Below are positions 17,863-26,134 of a DNA stretch of 30,561 bases, in pieces. A program made the position numbers and the translations under genes. The notes beneath the pieces were generated by a model. The model made no database searches and was not told the DNA's origin. It saw nothing but the letters and a program-made list of their open reading frames with translations. Source of the stretch: Irpex lacteus. Taxonomy: Eukaryota; Basidiomycota; Agaricomycetes; Polyporales; Irpicaceae. Numbering within the stretch: position 1 is the first letter of the stretch; each line of letters starts with the position of its first letter. The DNA lies in assembly GCA_001986395.2 (NCBI GenBank), contig MQVO02000108.1:1-30561 (forward strand). Direction: 5' to 3'.

Positions 17863-18060
17863 CTGAAAATAACAAAAATTTATTCCTATTATTACTATCG
17901 TCTTCGTCTTCGTCTTCCAACCTTCCCCATGTTATCATATCCTCCTGCCCATTAATCGACAATTCAATCTCGTCTTGGATAACAGGCAGGTCAGGGATAG
18001 GACCCCTATCCCAACCTTTTTATGAACATTAGCATAAAGAAAAGGTGATGGTTTAAAATT
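17863..18060 (-). pseudogene. Acidic ORF piece between cox3 copies
   Basis: Reads WDRGPIPDLPVIQDEIELSI, NGQEDMITWGRLEDEDEDDS, NNRNKFLLFS. A (GACGAA)n-type run encodes the EDEDED stretch. A perfect hairpin GGGATAGG-ACC-CCTATCCC lies at 17994-18012. The GC content is above its surroundings. Not recognised. Confidence 0.4.
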
Positions 18061-18065
18061 TATTA

Positions 18066-18157
18066 CTATGAACCTCAGTAGTAAATAGATACGTATAAAA
18101 AAGCCAAACGACATCGACAAAATGTCAGTAAAGAATACCACCCTCAACAAATATGTT
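18066..18157 (-). pseudogene. cox3: cox3 C-terminus, copy B
   Basis: Reads [19 protein letters not shown] (the first Trp TGA, the second TGG). One T is missing in a T-run, then LYVSIYYWGS and TAG follow in the next frame, again with TGA for the Trp before GS. A second copy of the Cox3 end about 275 bp from copy A, same strand, so the pair is a diverged tandem duplication. Confidence 0.8.
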
Positions 18158-18356
18158 AATTTAAAGGAGTTGACTCGTCTTACACCCTATCTTCTAGGTG
18201 ATATGATAAGAGTTCTCCCTCAATTATAAAAAGAATAGGGGAGAAATAAAAGTTTTTTTGGGAGAATGCTCAAACAACCAAACCTTTTTTATTTACAGGG
18301 TAAGGCTCTCCTTCTACAAAGATGATTAGTTTTATTTGCTAAATTTAGTCATTTCA
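18158..18356. other. Intergenic
   Basis: No gene recognised; the short string TCTCCCAAAAAAACTTTTAT (minus strand) recurs near 2483-2502. Confidence 0.45.
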
Positions 18357-18439
18357 CCATAAAACTAGTTATAATTAATTATCCCGGTATTATTAAAATT
18401 TAATTAAATTAAATTTTAATTAGAGCCTAGTTTTTTGGG
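18357..18439 (+). repeat. CTAG-arm hairpin, long-core form (H2)
   Basis: Arms CCATAAAACTAG / CCTAGTTTTTTGGG; core with ATCCCGGTATTATT and the AT palindrome AATTTAATTAAATTAAATTT, then AGAG. Inverted relative to 4446-4523. Confidence 0.85.
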
Positions 18440-19262
18440 TGGATTAACAGAAAAATGGTATGATTTTTCAAAATTATCCTTAAATTTAAGACATTGATAA
18501 TCAACCCTAGTTCGTTTAAATATAAGAATATGTACCGCAACCAGAGAAAATCAATTAAACTTCTAATCAGAATCTCATCCCTTCTATTTTTAGTTATACA
18601 AAATACTAATTTTACGTAAAACCCAAAAGAAGTCTTGTTTTCAGTTATCGAGAAACAACCATCTCCAGATGTTAAACCCGCCGTTCAATAAGGATGTGGA
18701 ATATTTGTATTTACAGATAAAGGTTTTAAGGCTGGCATAGTGTTAGGAAAAGCAACCTTTAATGATTCGGTTATACCATGGTTTACATAAGCTTTAATAA
18801 AGATAATCTACTGTAAACCTTCCATTGTTAAATGTTCTTTAGCATTAATCATGTTTACTACGGATATAAAAATAAGGAAATCACCTAACTTTTGAGTTAT
18901 TTAAAGGATATTTGACAAAGTGATGACTGTAGTTATATCTTCCATAGAAGATACAAAGTATTCACAGTTTTTATCCACAGATATTCTACCTACACCTCCA
19001 AAATAAGATTGAATCTTTTGCAATAAGGTAAGTCTAGCAAATAAGACAGTTTGATAAGACACATTCTACATGTCAACCTATACGAGTTTTCGTAGTCCTT
19101 CAAATTTAAATCAGAATTTATTTTAAATTGCGCTTGAATCTCTCATTGATAAATTTATTCTTATCAATTTTTATTTGTGAAAAAGTCTAGGGAAATACTA
19201 TCCAAGTTGGACCCTGGGAGATAACTTTCCAATAAACTTTCTCCATTTTAGAGTTGGTCCTC
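18440..19262 (-). pseudogene. LAGLIDADG homing endonuclease remnant 1
   Basis: LAGLIDADG enzymes cut intron-less alleles to spread introns. Minus-strand pieces in order: NGES.LESYLPGSN; LLQKIQSYFGGVGRISVDKN, CEYFVSSMEDITTVI; ITQKLGDFLIFISVVNMINA, KEHLTMEGLQ (end of domain 1); ITESLKVAFPNTMPALKPL (linker); TAGLTSGDGCFSITENKTSF (second LAGLIDADG helix, catalytic Asp in GDG kept), then FYVKLVFCITKNRRDEIL, IRSLIDFL. The first motif and the C-terminal end are missing, and it has many stops and shifts. It is bounded almost exactly by the hairpins at 18357-18439 and 19264-19309. Confidence 0.85.
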
Positions 19263-19263
19263 A

Positions 19264-19309
19264 CCCTAAAACACTAGTTAGATTTATTCTAATTCCTAGT
19301 TTTTAGGGG
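19264..19309 (-). repeat. CTAG-arm hairpin (H1)
   Basis: CCCTAAAACACTAGTTAG / CCTAGTTTTTAGGGG. It separates two LAGLIDADG remnants. Confidence 0.85.
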
Positions 19310-19324
19310 ATTCCGATTTAAAAA

Positions 19325-19748
19325 ATTAAAAATTATTTTTCTTCCTTTATTCATTTCTGCTTTTATTTTACGTATTTAATCTAGTCCCTCTTGATTTAAA
19401 TGACTTTTGTCTATCCCCCTTTTTTTAAGGATATCAGCGATTTGGATAAAATTAGAAAAATCGTTACTTTTAAGACATAAAATAGGATATTTAATAAAGA
19501 AAGGAATTATTTTATCATAAATATCACTTAACTTATGTACAACAATATCTAATAATTGAACATTTTCACCTTCAAGTAAATGACCACATCCTAAAAAATT
19601 TTTAATATTAGTTAATAAAAATCTATCTCGAGTATGTTGAGTAATTTTAAATCTTAAAATTGTTTGATAACCTAAAGAAATTGTTTTTGACTGTTTAATG
19701 TTGACTAAAAAACACCCCTCAGCACTAGTAAATCCTTAAATTCACATA
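19325..19748 (-). pseudogene. LAGLIDADG homing endonuclease remnant 2 (C-terminal domain)
   Basis: Minus-strand reading GFTSAEGCFLVNIKQSKTIS, LGYQTILRFKITQHTRDRFL, LTNIKNFLGCGHLLEGENVQ, LLDIVVHKLSDIYDKIIPFF, IKYPILCLKSNDFSNFIQIA, DILKKRGIDKSHLNQEGLD, IRKIKAEMNKGRK. This is a nearly complete second domain of a two-domain LAGLIDADG enzyme, with the motif GFTSAEGCF, and it is open for over 100 codons before a TAG near its end. The first domain is missing; the piece starts next to the hairpin 19763-19811. A different paralogue from remnant 1. Confidence 0.85.
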
Positions 19749-19762
19749 GGGTCAGGAATAAT

Positions 19763-19811
19763 CCAAAAAAACTAGTTAGAATTATTTCTAATGACTAGTT
19801 TTTTTTGGGGG
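19763..19811 (-). repeat. CTAG-arm hairpin (H1)
   Basis: CCAAAAAAACTAGTTAG / GACTAGTTTTTTTTGGGGG, core GAATTATTTCTAAT. Confidence 0.9.
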
Positions 19812-20249
19812 TTATTAGAAACTATAGGTCTATTTACAGGAACAACTTCAGGTAAAGCTGTTTTTAATTAATCTTAAAGTCCTAAATTTAAGGATGCTTT
19901 GAATGCAATTAATTTATCTAGACCTTTTTTAGTCTAGTGTACCAGCAGACTGGGCCGCCTGTAGAAGATACAAAGTAAAGTAGAATGGTAGAATAATTGT
20001 TTGATAGTAAAAACAATAATTTAAGTAGAGTAGATTTTGGGTCATTTATAAGAAAATAACTAAAAATAAGATGAGAAGATGCAACTTCACTTAGAAAATA
20101 AAAAAAATAAAAGAATAGAATTAAAAAGAGTAAAGTTATTCATTTTATCTATTTAAGTAAAGAAGAGAGATAATCTTTACTAAATAGTAATAATATAAAT
20201 AATTTGTATTCAAAGACTAAATATATCTTATAAATTTTACTAAAGAATA
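19812..20249. other. Intergenic, no gene recognised
   Basis: A short plus-strand frame (LLETIGLFTGTTSGKAVFN) follows the hairpin but matches nothing known. The rest is AT-rich. Confidence 0.45.
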
Positions 20250-20294
20250 CCCAAAAAAACTAGTTAGAATTATTTCTAATGACTAGTTTTTTGG
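20250..20294 (-). repeat. CTAG-arm hairpin (H1)
   Basis: CCCAAAAAAACTAGTTAG / GACTAGTTTTTTGG; like the copy at 19763, it has GACTAG in place of CCTAG. Confidence 0.9.
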
Positions 20295-20411
20295 TAGGGG
20301 TATAAGATCTGGGGTGCTCCTAAATTAAAAATTTATTTTTCTTCTAAAAGAGTAGAGTTTATCCTTTATCCGTAAAAGGGGCAAAGATGGGAGGAAGATA
20401 TAAAAAGGGAA

Positions 20412-20483
20412 AAGAGCATAGTTTAATTGGTAGAATTGTGGTCTCCAAAACCTTAGGTAGGTGTTCGAGTCACCTTGCTCTTG
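20412..20483 (+). tRNA. trnW: tRNA-Trp (CCA)
   Basis: Acceptor AAGAGCA / TGCTCTT pairs fully. Anticodon loop CTCCAAA gives CCA, reading UGG only by standard rules. T-arm AGGTG-TTCGAGT-CACCT. Discriminator G. The CCA anticodon matters because many mobile and fragment ORFs here have TGA at Trp positions, while cox1 and cox2 use only TGG. Confidence 0.9.
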
Positions 20484-20499
20484 CAAAATAAAAATAATA

Positions 20500-21090
20500 G
20501 TTCCCTCTGTGCTCTCCAGGAAATTCAGTTCCACCATTATCCCTGCTTTTAATCATTGTTCCAATACGTGTTTGTGTCGTATCGGAGTTTTTTCATTAAG
20601 AACTTGTGGCTTATCCTGTCAAAACATTTAGCTATGTCAGCTTCCACTATTCAATGAGGGTGAATAGTTTTATCCATAAGAATGATTATGGCAGTGACTG
20701 CGTCATGTGTGGACCTTGATTTCCTGAACCCAAAGGAGTTTTTGTCTGATTTGGCTTCTACAGCCGGGTCAATTCCTAAATGATATATTACTTGAACTGC
20801 TCGGTCAATCATTGTCGGAATACCTAACGGACGTTTTTCCTTTGAGCCTGGTTTGGTAATCATTACCCTTCTTACAAGCTGTGCTTTATAATTCTCGGGA
20901 TGCTTCATTATACTATTCAGCTCTTCTATAGCTTTTAAATATTCTGTCGGACTGTTTCAGGTAATTCCATCTACTCCAGCCGTCTTACTTCCTTTGTTGG
21001 TTACAACTTTTCTTATTGCCAAAGCTTTCGCTTCAAAACTTTGCAGCAATATTCATTGTAAATTATACACTTCTTTCATATTATTCTTCG
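20500..21090 (-). pseudogene. Group II intron RT, N-terminal part (RT0-RT3), permuted block 2
   Basis: Minus-strand order: NMKEVYNLQ(W)ILLQSF, EAKALAIRKVVTNKGSKTAG (RT0 side), VDGIT(W)NSPTEYLKAIEE, RVMITKPGSKEKRPLGIPTM (RT1-2), SDKNSFGFRKSRSTHDAV (RT2a), then HPH(W)IVEADIAKCFDRISH (RT3, catalytic Asp of EADIAKCFD kept), and after a shift WLKAGIMVELNFLESTEGT. (W) marks TGA codons at positions where family members have Trp or an aromatic residue. The frame ends in EGT at 20500, exactly where the RT4 motif PQGG should follow; that motif lies upstream in the other block. Confidence 0.85.
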
Positions 21091-21092
21091 AT

Positions 21093-21124
21093 GTAGCAAA
21101 AACTAAAAATAAATTAAATTTGGG
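21093..21124 (+). repeat. Junction repeat of the permuted RT
   Basis: GTAGCAAAAACTAAAAATAA followed by ATTAAATTTGGG; also at 2857-2889. It lies where the RT5 side of block 1 is joined to the RT0 side of block 2. Confidence 0.8.
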
Positions 21125-21373
21125 TCTCCCTATATTATAATTTATTTTAATCCTCCGGATAGTATTCTTTATCTCTTTCTGCCAAAAGAGGGAGTTTCAG
21201 GAGTTCTAGCTGTGATAATCATGTCGTCGGCGTATCGGATCACATTAACTCCTTGACTAATACCTTTTATCAAAGGATTTACCAATTTAATTGTTTCTTC
21301 TAACCCGTTTAACGCAACGTTACATAAGTTGGTGACATGATTCCTCCCTGTGGCGTTCCCTCTAAGATAAAAA
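21125..21373 (-). pseudogene. Group II intron RT, central part (RT4-RT5), permuted block 1
   Basis: Minus-strand reading ILEGTPQGGIMSPTYVTL (RT4), LNGLEETIKLVNPLIKGISQ, GVNVIRYADDMIITARTPET (RT5 with intact YADD), PSFGRKR, then stops. In a normal RT this follows RT3, but here it lies before RT0 in reading direction. The bases AGAGGGAAC occur both at the start of this block (21355-21363) and at the end of block 2 (20500-20508), so joining the two outer ends would restore a continuous LESTEGT-PQGG motif. Confidence 0.85.
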
Positions 21374-21690
21374 TATTATGTTATATACAAATCCACATAC
21401 TTAATAACATGTGACCTGCTGTAATATTTGCTGCTAATCTTAAACCTAATGATACATTTCTAGCTAAATAAGAAATAAATTCTATTAATACTAATAAAGT
21501 ATCTTAATAAATTTCTTTTTAATTAAAGATACAAAGTAATGAATGTAATGAATGGAATGGGTATTAAAGACATTACAATTACATTACATAAATTAAAAAT
21601 TCATTAAGGAGAGTGATATTGTTAAAATAATTCTCTTATTTTATTTTCTATTTTATTTTAAATTAAAACTAAGAACATAGTTTCTGCAAG
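21374..21690. other. AT-rich intergenic
   Basis: No gene recognised. GAATGTAATGAATGGAATGG-type short direct repeats occur near 21540-21560. Confidence 0.45.
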
Positions 21691-21698
21691 TTGTTTGG

Positions 21699-21800
21699 GT
21701 GGTGTTTGAATCAGCGATTGTGTATTATCATTTTGTGGATGTTGTGTGGCTATTTCTGTATGCATCAGTATATATTTGGGGATCAGATTCGATTATTTAA
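21699..21800 (+). pseudogene. cox3: cox3 C-terminus, copy C
   Basis: Reads [20 protein letters not shown] followed by [11 protein letters not shown] and TAA. It matches the Cox3 end ([23 protein letters not shown]) with a Trp replaced by Tyr, TGG for the other Trp codons, and a short extension. It lies on the plus strand, unlike copies A and B. Confidence 0.8.
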
Positions 21801-22371
21801 TGAATAACAATATAGATATAAATTACTCCCCATTATTCTTTTTTTTTTAGAGGGAGCTAGCTCCTCTATTTTAGAAACTATCACTATCTATCTATTCAAG
21901 AGTAAAGAATAATCTTGTAAAGTAAAATAAAAGTTATATTGTTAAATTTATCTTAATTCACTTTCTTTAAATAAAATAATTCCCCAATTTAAATAAAAAG
22001 AAATTTTAATCTTTTACTTATTTAAATTAAATAGATTTTAAGTACTATTCTATTTTTATGAAATAAATTAAAATAAAATCTTTAACTTTTAGATTTTAAC
22101 AAAGAAAAAATAATAAGAGATAAAATAAATTAGATCATATAAGAATAGGGGAGGGAGAATCTCTAAATAAATTTAAAGGAAAAAGAAATTTATCTTTACT
22201 TAATCTTTATTTATTTATTATTAGAAATAGGGCAAGGAATAGAAGATAAATGAGATTACTGATAAAGATCTAAAAGATAGAGAGATGTTGTTAAATGGAC
22301 TTTATATTTTTATTTTAAGAGAGCTCCCTTATTCATTATTTTTCTTTTTATAATTATTTAAGCACACTTTA
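21801..22371. other. AT-rich intergenic
   Basis: No gene recognised; very low GC and homopolymer-rich. Confidence 0.5.
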
Positions 22372-22614
22372 TTATTCTTTATATCTTTCATTGCTTGTGT
22401 TGCTGAATGTGCTAGACCTCCTTTCGATAATGTTAAAGCTAAATCTTAGAATATATTGGACACGAGAAGTTATTATTTGTTGTCCTTCGGATATTTTATA
22501 GTAACTATTAATTCCGTTAATTATTCTATTGATTTTCGTAATGGCTAAAACTTGTGGTTCTGAATAATGAGAAAAGTTTGGTTTTGGGTTATAAAGAGAT
22601 GTAAGAATAGTCAT
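22372..22614 (-). pseudogene. Possible maturase domain-X fragment
   Basis: An 80-codon frame with AITKINRIINGINSYYKISE, GQQIITSRVQYILRFSF. Spacing and the I..GI..YYK segment are reminiscent of the thumb/domain X of group II intron proteins, and it lies upstream of the permuted RT on the same strand. The match is weak and could be chance. Confidence 0.35.
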
Positions 22615-22689
22615 AGTTTATAAATAAAAAAATTATTAAAAAAAAAAGGTACTCAATACTTCCCCAAAACTATTTAACTAAAAATATAG

Positions 22690-23760
22690 CTAGTACTGAC
22701 GGTATTGATAATGTTGGTATCAGATGTATTGATAGCAATGTACGGTTTGTCCATCGATTAGGCTATTGGCCACGCCCTCTTTACCAACTCGGCGACCCTT
22801 TAAGCACAAGGTACGCTGTCGGGCGTTACCATGTTGATCCTACAAACCCGGCATGACATTTCGGCCCCTCAGCTGCTTAAGGGCAATAGCTGCTTTAGGC
22901 TCTAAATCACTGCGGTACAACCGTTCTCTATCATCGTTCACTCGCGTTACTATTTTTCTATCACTCGGAACCAGTCCCCAAAAACACTAGTCATTAGAAA
23001 TAATTCTAACTAGTTTCCAATACTTAAATCGTAACCTAATTGTAATACTCTTTCCATAATTTTGATTACAGATCCATACTTCATTGATCTATGCCAAGTT
23101 GGATATACATGATTAAAATTTGCCGCTTGGAAGGTGCACTTTTTAATAGATATCTACTTATCGCCCAAAATTTGGCTGGGTTGTTTTCTACTTAACACCA
23201 ATCTTTGTAATTGATGTTCAATATATCTATTTATAGATTTATTGTTATAAAATTCCTTGTCAAACAATGGCTCAAATTCTCTTTTTTAGATATTGGCTTT
23301 GGTGAACACAGGATGATATTTGGATAGCATTTTGATTTTAAATCTTCTTACGTTGGGTAATGATTTAAACACAGTTGGTTCCACTGCATTTGCTACTGGG
23401 TCCAGTTTTAGCAGATTAGTAATATTTAACTTACTAATAAGGTACTGCAGGAAAGGCAATACTAACTTTATTTTTTAAACTATCGCTATTTCCTTTAAGA
23501 TTAAAACTAAAGATAACAAAACTTTTCTCATCAGATTAAAATTTGTGAAATTATAAAAGACTTTGTAATTTTTTCAACAGCACTTACAACGATCATCTTA
23601 ATCCAGCAGATGATTGGCATAGTCCGTGTATCCATCTTCGTCATACTTTGTGAAGGGTGTTTCCATCTTCATCATTTCTTTTCGCAATTTCGTGTACTGA
23701 ATCCGGCTAACTTGTTCCGTGAAACCTCTCGGCAACCAGGGTAATTATTTAGAATTGAGG
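22690..23760 (-). pseudogene. Unrecognised protein, hairpin-interrupted
   Basis: Minus-strand segments: LPRGFTEQVSRIQYTKLRKE, MMKMETPFTKYDEDGYTDYA (23750-23605); then one frame from 23460: LPFLQYLISKLNITNLLKLD, PVANAVEPTVFKSLPNVRRF, KIKMLSKYHPVFTKANI, stop, KREFEPLFDKEFYNNKSINR, YIEHQLQRLVLSRKQPSQIL, stop, KKCTFQAANFNHVYPTWHRS, MKYGSVIKIMERVLQLGYDL; hairpin 22976-23016; GLVPSDRKIVTRVNDDRERL, YRSDLEPKAAIALKQLRGRN, stop, GRRVGKEGVANSLIDGQTVH. It is protein-like, with GC-richer codons (GCC, CCG, CGG, CTG) than cox1/cox2, mainly in the last part. I do not recognise it; a plasmid or other foreign gene is possible. Confidence 0.5.
22976..23016 (+). repeat. CTAG-arm hairpin (H1)
   Basis: CCCCAAAAACACTAG / CTAGTTT(CC), core ATTAGAAATAATTCTAA; the right arm is shortened. 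It lies within the unrecognised minus-strand protein. Confidence 0.85.
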
Positions 23761-23819
23761 AGAAACATCTTGGAAAATTATTTTATTTATTAATACTAAA
23801 TAATATTAACAATAAAAGA

Positions 23820-23851
23820 GATTATAACATTTTATCCAAAATGTTATAATC
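23820..23851. repeat. Perfect inverted repeat
   Basis: 14-bp stem GATTATAACATTTT / AAAATGTTATAATC with a 4-base loop ATCC. Not related to the CTAG-arm family; possibly a 3' processing or terminator-like stem, function unknown. Confidence 0.75.
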
Positions 23852-23860
23852 TTCTTCCGG

Positions 23861-24141
23861 AAAATGTGTTAAGGTCTTGAGTAGCGAGTGAATTATCTAC
23901 TTCTTTCCTTTTTGTCTAATCTGCTTTATTTAAAGGAGATCGACAAGAATGCTTCACAATTAATCTTCAATTTACTTTATTAATTATTAATTTAATGAAA
24001 GAAAATAAAAAGATTGTGGCAGCATCCAACATGGATTCTAAATATTTTTATTGTTACAGTGACTAAATAATTTATAGTGTATTTTATAAATTATTTTATC
24101 TCATTCTTGTAAATATAAACTGGCAAGGTCATTTAAATAAT
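23861..24141. other. Intergenic
   Basis: No gene recognised. Confidence 0.45.
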
Positions 24142-24186
24142 ACCATAAAAACTAGTAATTAGAAAGAATTATAACTAGTTTTAGGT
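24142..24186 (+). repeat. Diverged CTAG-arm hairpin (H1)
   Basis: ACCATAAAAACTAG / CTAGTTTTAGGT around AATTAGAAAGAATTATAA. Confidence 0.8.
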
Positions 24187-24359
24187 AAAGGTTAATTATA
24201 AAATAAACCTGATAACCGTAGCCGTTTTGTTTTGATGAGATACATACAATCTTCTAATTACTAAAATAGATATGTAAAATCAATTTTAATTAATTAGAGT
24301 AGTAAGTAATTTGTTTTTTTATCCTTTTCCTTAATTAATAAAGGTTGGGGAGAACCAAT

Positions 24360-24422
24360 CCTAAAACTAGTTATAATTCTTTCTGTCCCCCACTTTAGTG
24401 GGGTCCTAGTGTTTTTTTAGGT
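24360..24422 (-). repeat. Chimeric CTAG-arm hairpin with GC core
   Basis: Arms CCTAAAACTAG / CCTAGTGTTTTTTTAGG enclose CTTTCTGT and a separate GC palindrome CCCCCACTTTAGTGGGG. The build is as at 4898-4963, with a different GC insert. Confidence 0.85.
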
Positions 24423-24830
24423 TATGGAATATTAGTTCAACTCTGATATGTCTTATCAAGCCTGTAATACAACTTGTTACAGTTACCTATTCATGATTAT
24501 TCGTGACTATTTCTACCATATGTATAAAAAAATATGTTTAAAAGATTAATCACTAACATAATGGATTAATCTATTTAGACATATTTATCTACTAATATAG
24601 TTAGTGGATTAAAGTTCTTTTTATTTTTCAATATGTCAAAAGAACAAAATAATAAATTTTCTTAAAATTTCAAATGTTTTTCTTAAATAAATTTAAGTCT
24701 GATTATACAAACAATATTAGGTATAAACCCAAAAGGATAGATTCCTTTTTTTCTTCTACTTATAATCATTATTATTTATTATAGATATTAGTCAGCTATT
24801 AATATTTTTAATTTTAGTTATACAGATTAT
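24423..24830. other. Intergenic
   Basis: No gene recognised; AT-rich. Confidence 0.45.
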
Positions 24831-24834
24831 CCTC

Positions 24835-25303
24835 AGTAATTATATACCTGAGGACATGCTAGCCCGGAACCTCAAGACCCTGTAAGATATTGGCCTAGCG
24901 GTGTACCTCAAAGTTTCAGTATAGTAGGTGTAGGATTGCTACGTTTGCGGCCTTAAGTAAAATACCTAATTGTTCACCTAGGTTAAGAGTACTAGGTTCA
25001 TTAGGGGCTGCTGGTGTAGGAGTAACTACTGTAGTATCTCAAGGAGCTATAGAGAACCAACGGATTTAATAGATTTATGTATGGTGCCAGTCAAATGGTT
25101 AAAACAGGTACATGGCCTTCTTTAGAACAAATTCACTCTATTCCAGATAATAAGTAAATGATTTGCTAATAAGGCTATAGTAATCTGTCACCTCAAGATA
25201 GAGAGTTAGTAAACGAGGCAGTAGCCGAAGTATTAAAAAGATTAGACAAAGGGTCTAATTTTTTACCTACAGATTTTACTTCTTTCTACAATAATCATTA
25301 GAT
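24835..25303 (+). pseudogene. Hypothetical mitochondrial ORF with two membrane segments
   Basis: Segments: EPQDPVRYWPSGVPQSFSIV (GVGLL), then LSKIPNCSPRLRVLGSLGAA, GVGVTTVVSQGAIEN, RFMYGASQMVKTGTWPSLEQ, IHSIPDNK, and NLSPQDRELVNEAVAEVLKR, LDKGSNFLPTDFTSFYNN with a final TAG. From memory the pattern DPVR.WPSG.PQS...GSLG....AIENP..L.R.M.G...TG.WPS is shared with ORFs of unknown function in Agaricomycete mitochondrial DNA; I could not check this. Several shifts and stops. Confidence 0.5.
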
Positions 25304-25499
25304 TTTATCTTTAATTTAATATCTCCTTTTTAAAGAGTGTACCTGTAAAGGATACTTGGACGACCTATAGGCCAGCAAATTATAATAGAGATGTTATTAT
25401 TAGTATTAGTCTTCAGTTTGATTTTATTATTTATTTTTTTTTATTATAAATATTATATTTATTTTAAATAAAGATAAAATTCTTAACAAATTTGAAATA

Positions 25500-25690
25500 A
25501 ATTGTTAAATTCTATATCAAATATCAAGCTTTATTAGCTAAACTAACTTTAATATATGTACCTATATTAATACTTATGGGATTATTTACATTAGCTCATG
25601 GTATCCATTTTATTCTTACACACCAGATTCCTTATGATTCTTTAGGGGTAGATTACACAACTACATCTTTCCTAAAAAATAAAATTAACT
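25500..25690 (+). pseudogene. Hypothetical membrane ORF piece
   Basis: Reads YQALLAKLTLIYVPILILMG, LFTLAHGIHFILTHQIPYDS, LGVDYTTTSFLKN. One clear membrane helix. Probably part of the same unknown gene region as 24835-25303; not recognised. Confidence 0.35.
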
Positions 25691-26001
25691 ATACCCCCTA
25701 CATTCACCCTTTATTTTATTATAAAAATTAAGAAGGTAAATGGAAAAAATATAGTTAAAATTAATTCTATTATTCTAAATTATTTTTATAACCCCCTGTC
25801 TCCATCTTAGATCAACATTCCACTGTATCCTTATTTCCTTTTGTTTTATGAATAAATAGGGCAGTAAGACAATTTTGGAGATTAGGCTAGAGCTAAAACG
25901 GGGGGACAAAGTTTAGTGTTTAGTGTACATACTCAGAGTTACACCTAGAATAATCGTATGATTATTACTCGTTTTTATTAAAAAAAGGAGAGACCAGGAT
26001 A

Positions 26002-26044
26002 CAAAAGAAATTAATTATAATTAAAGAAGAAAGAATAGAGTGTC
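26002..26044 (+). repeat. 43-bp repeat, copy 2
   Basis: Exact copy of 3409-3451, here outside the intron-like context and followed by CTCCCTCCAATTAACTCC. Confidence 0.85.
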
Positions 26045-26134
26045 CTCCCTCCAATTAACTCCCTCTCTCCTAAATTAAATTTGGGGGAAGGATAATTAAA
26101 ATAAATAAAATAAAATATATTAGAAAAGAAAGTG

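Noticed and set aside
22700..22800. Group II intron domain V near TGTACGGTTT
   Set aside because: Only the 3' strand resembles domain V; the paired GAGC...GAAA side is not present, and the minus strand reads as protein.
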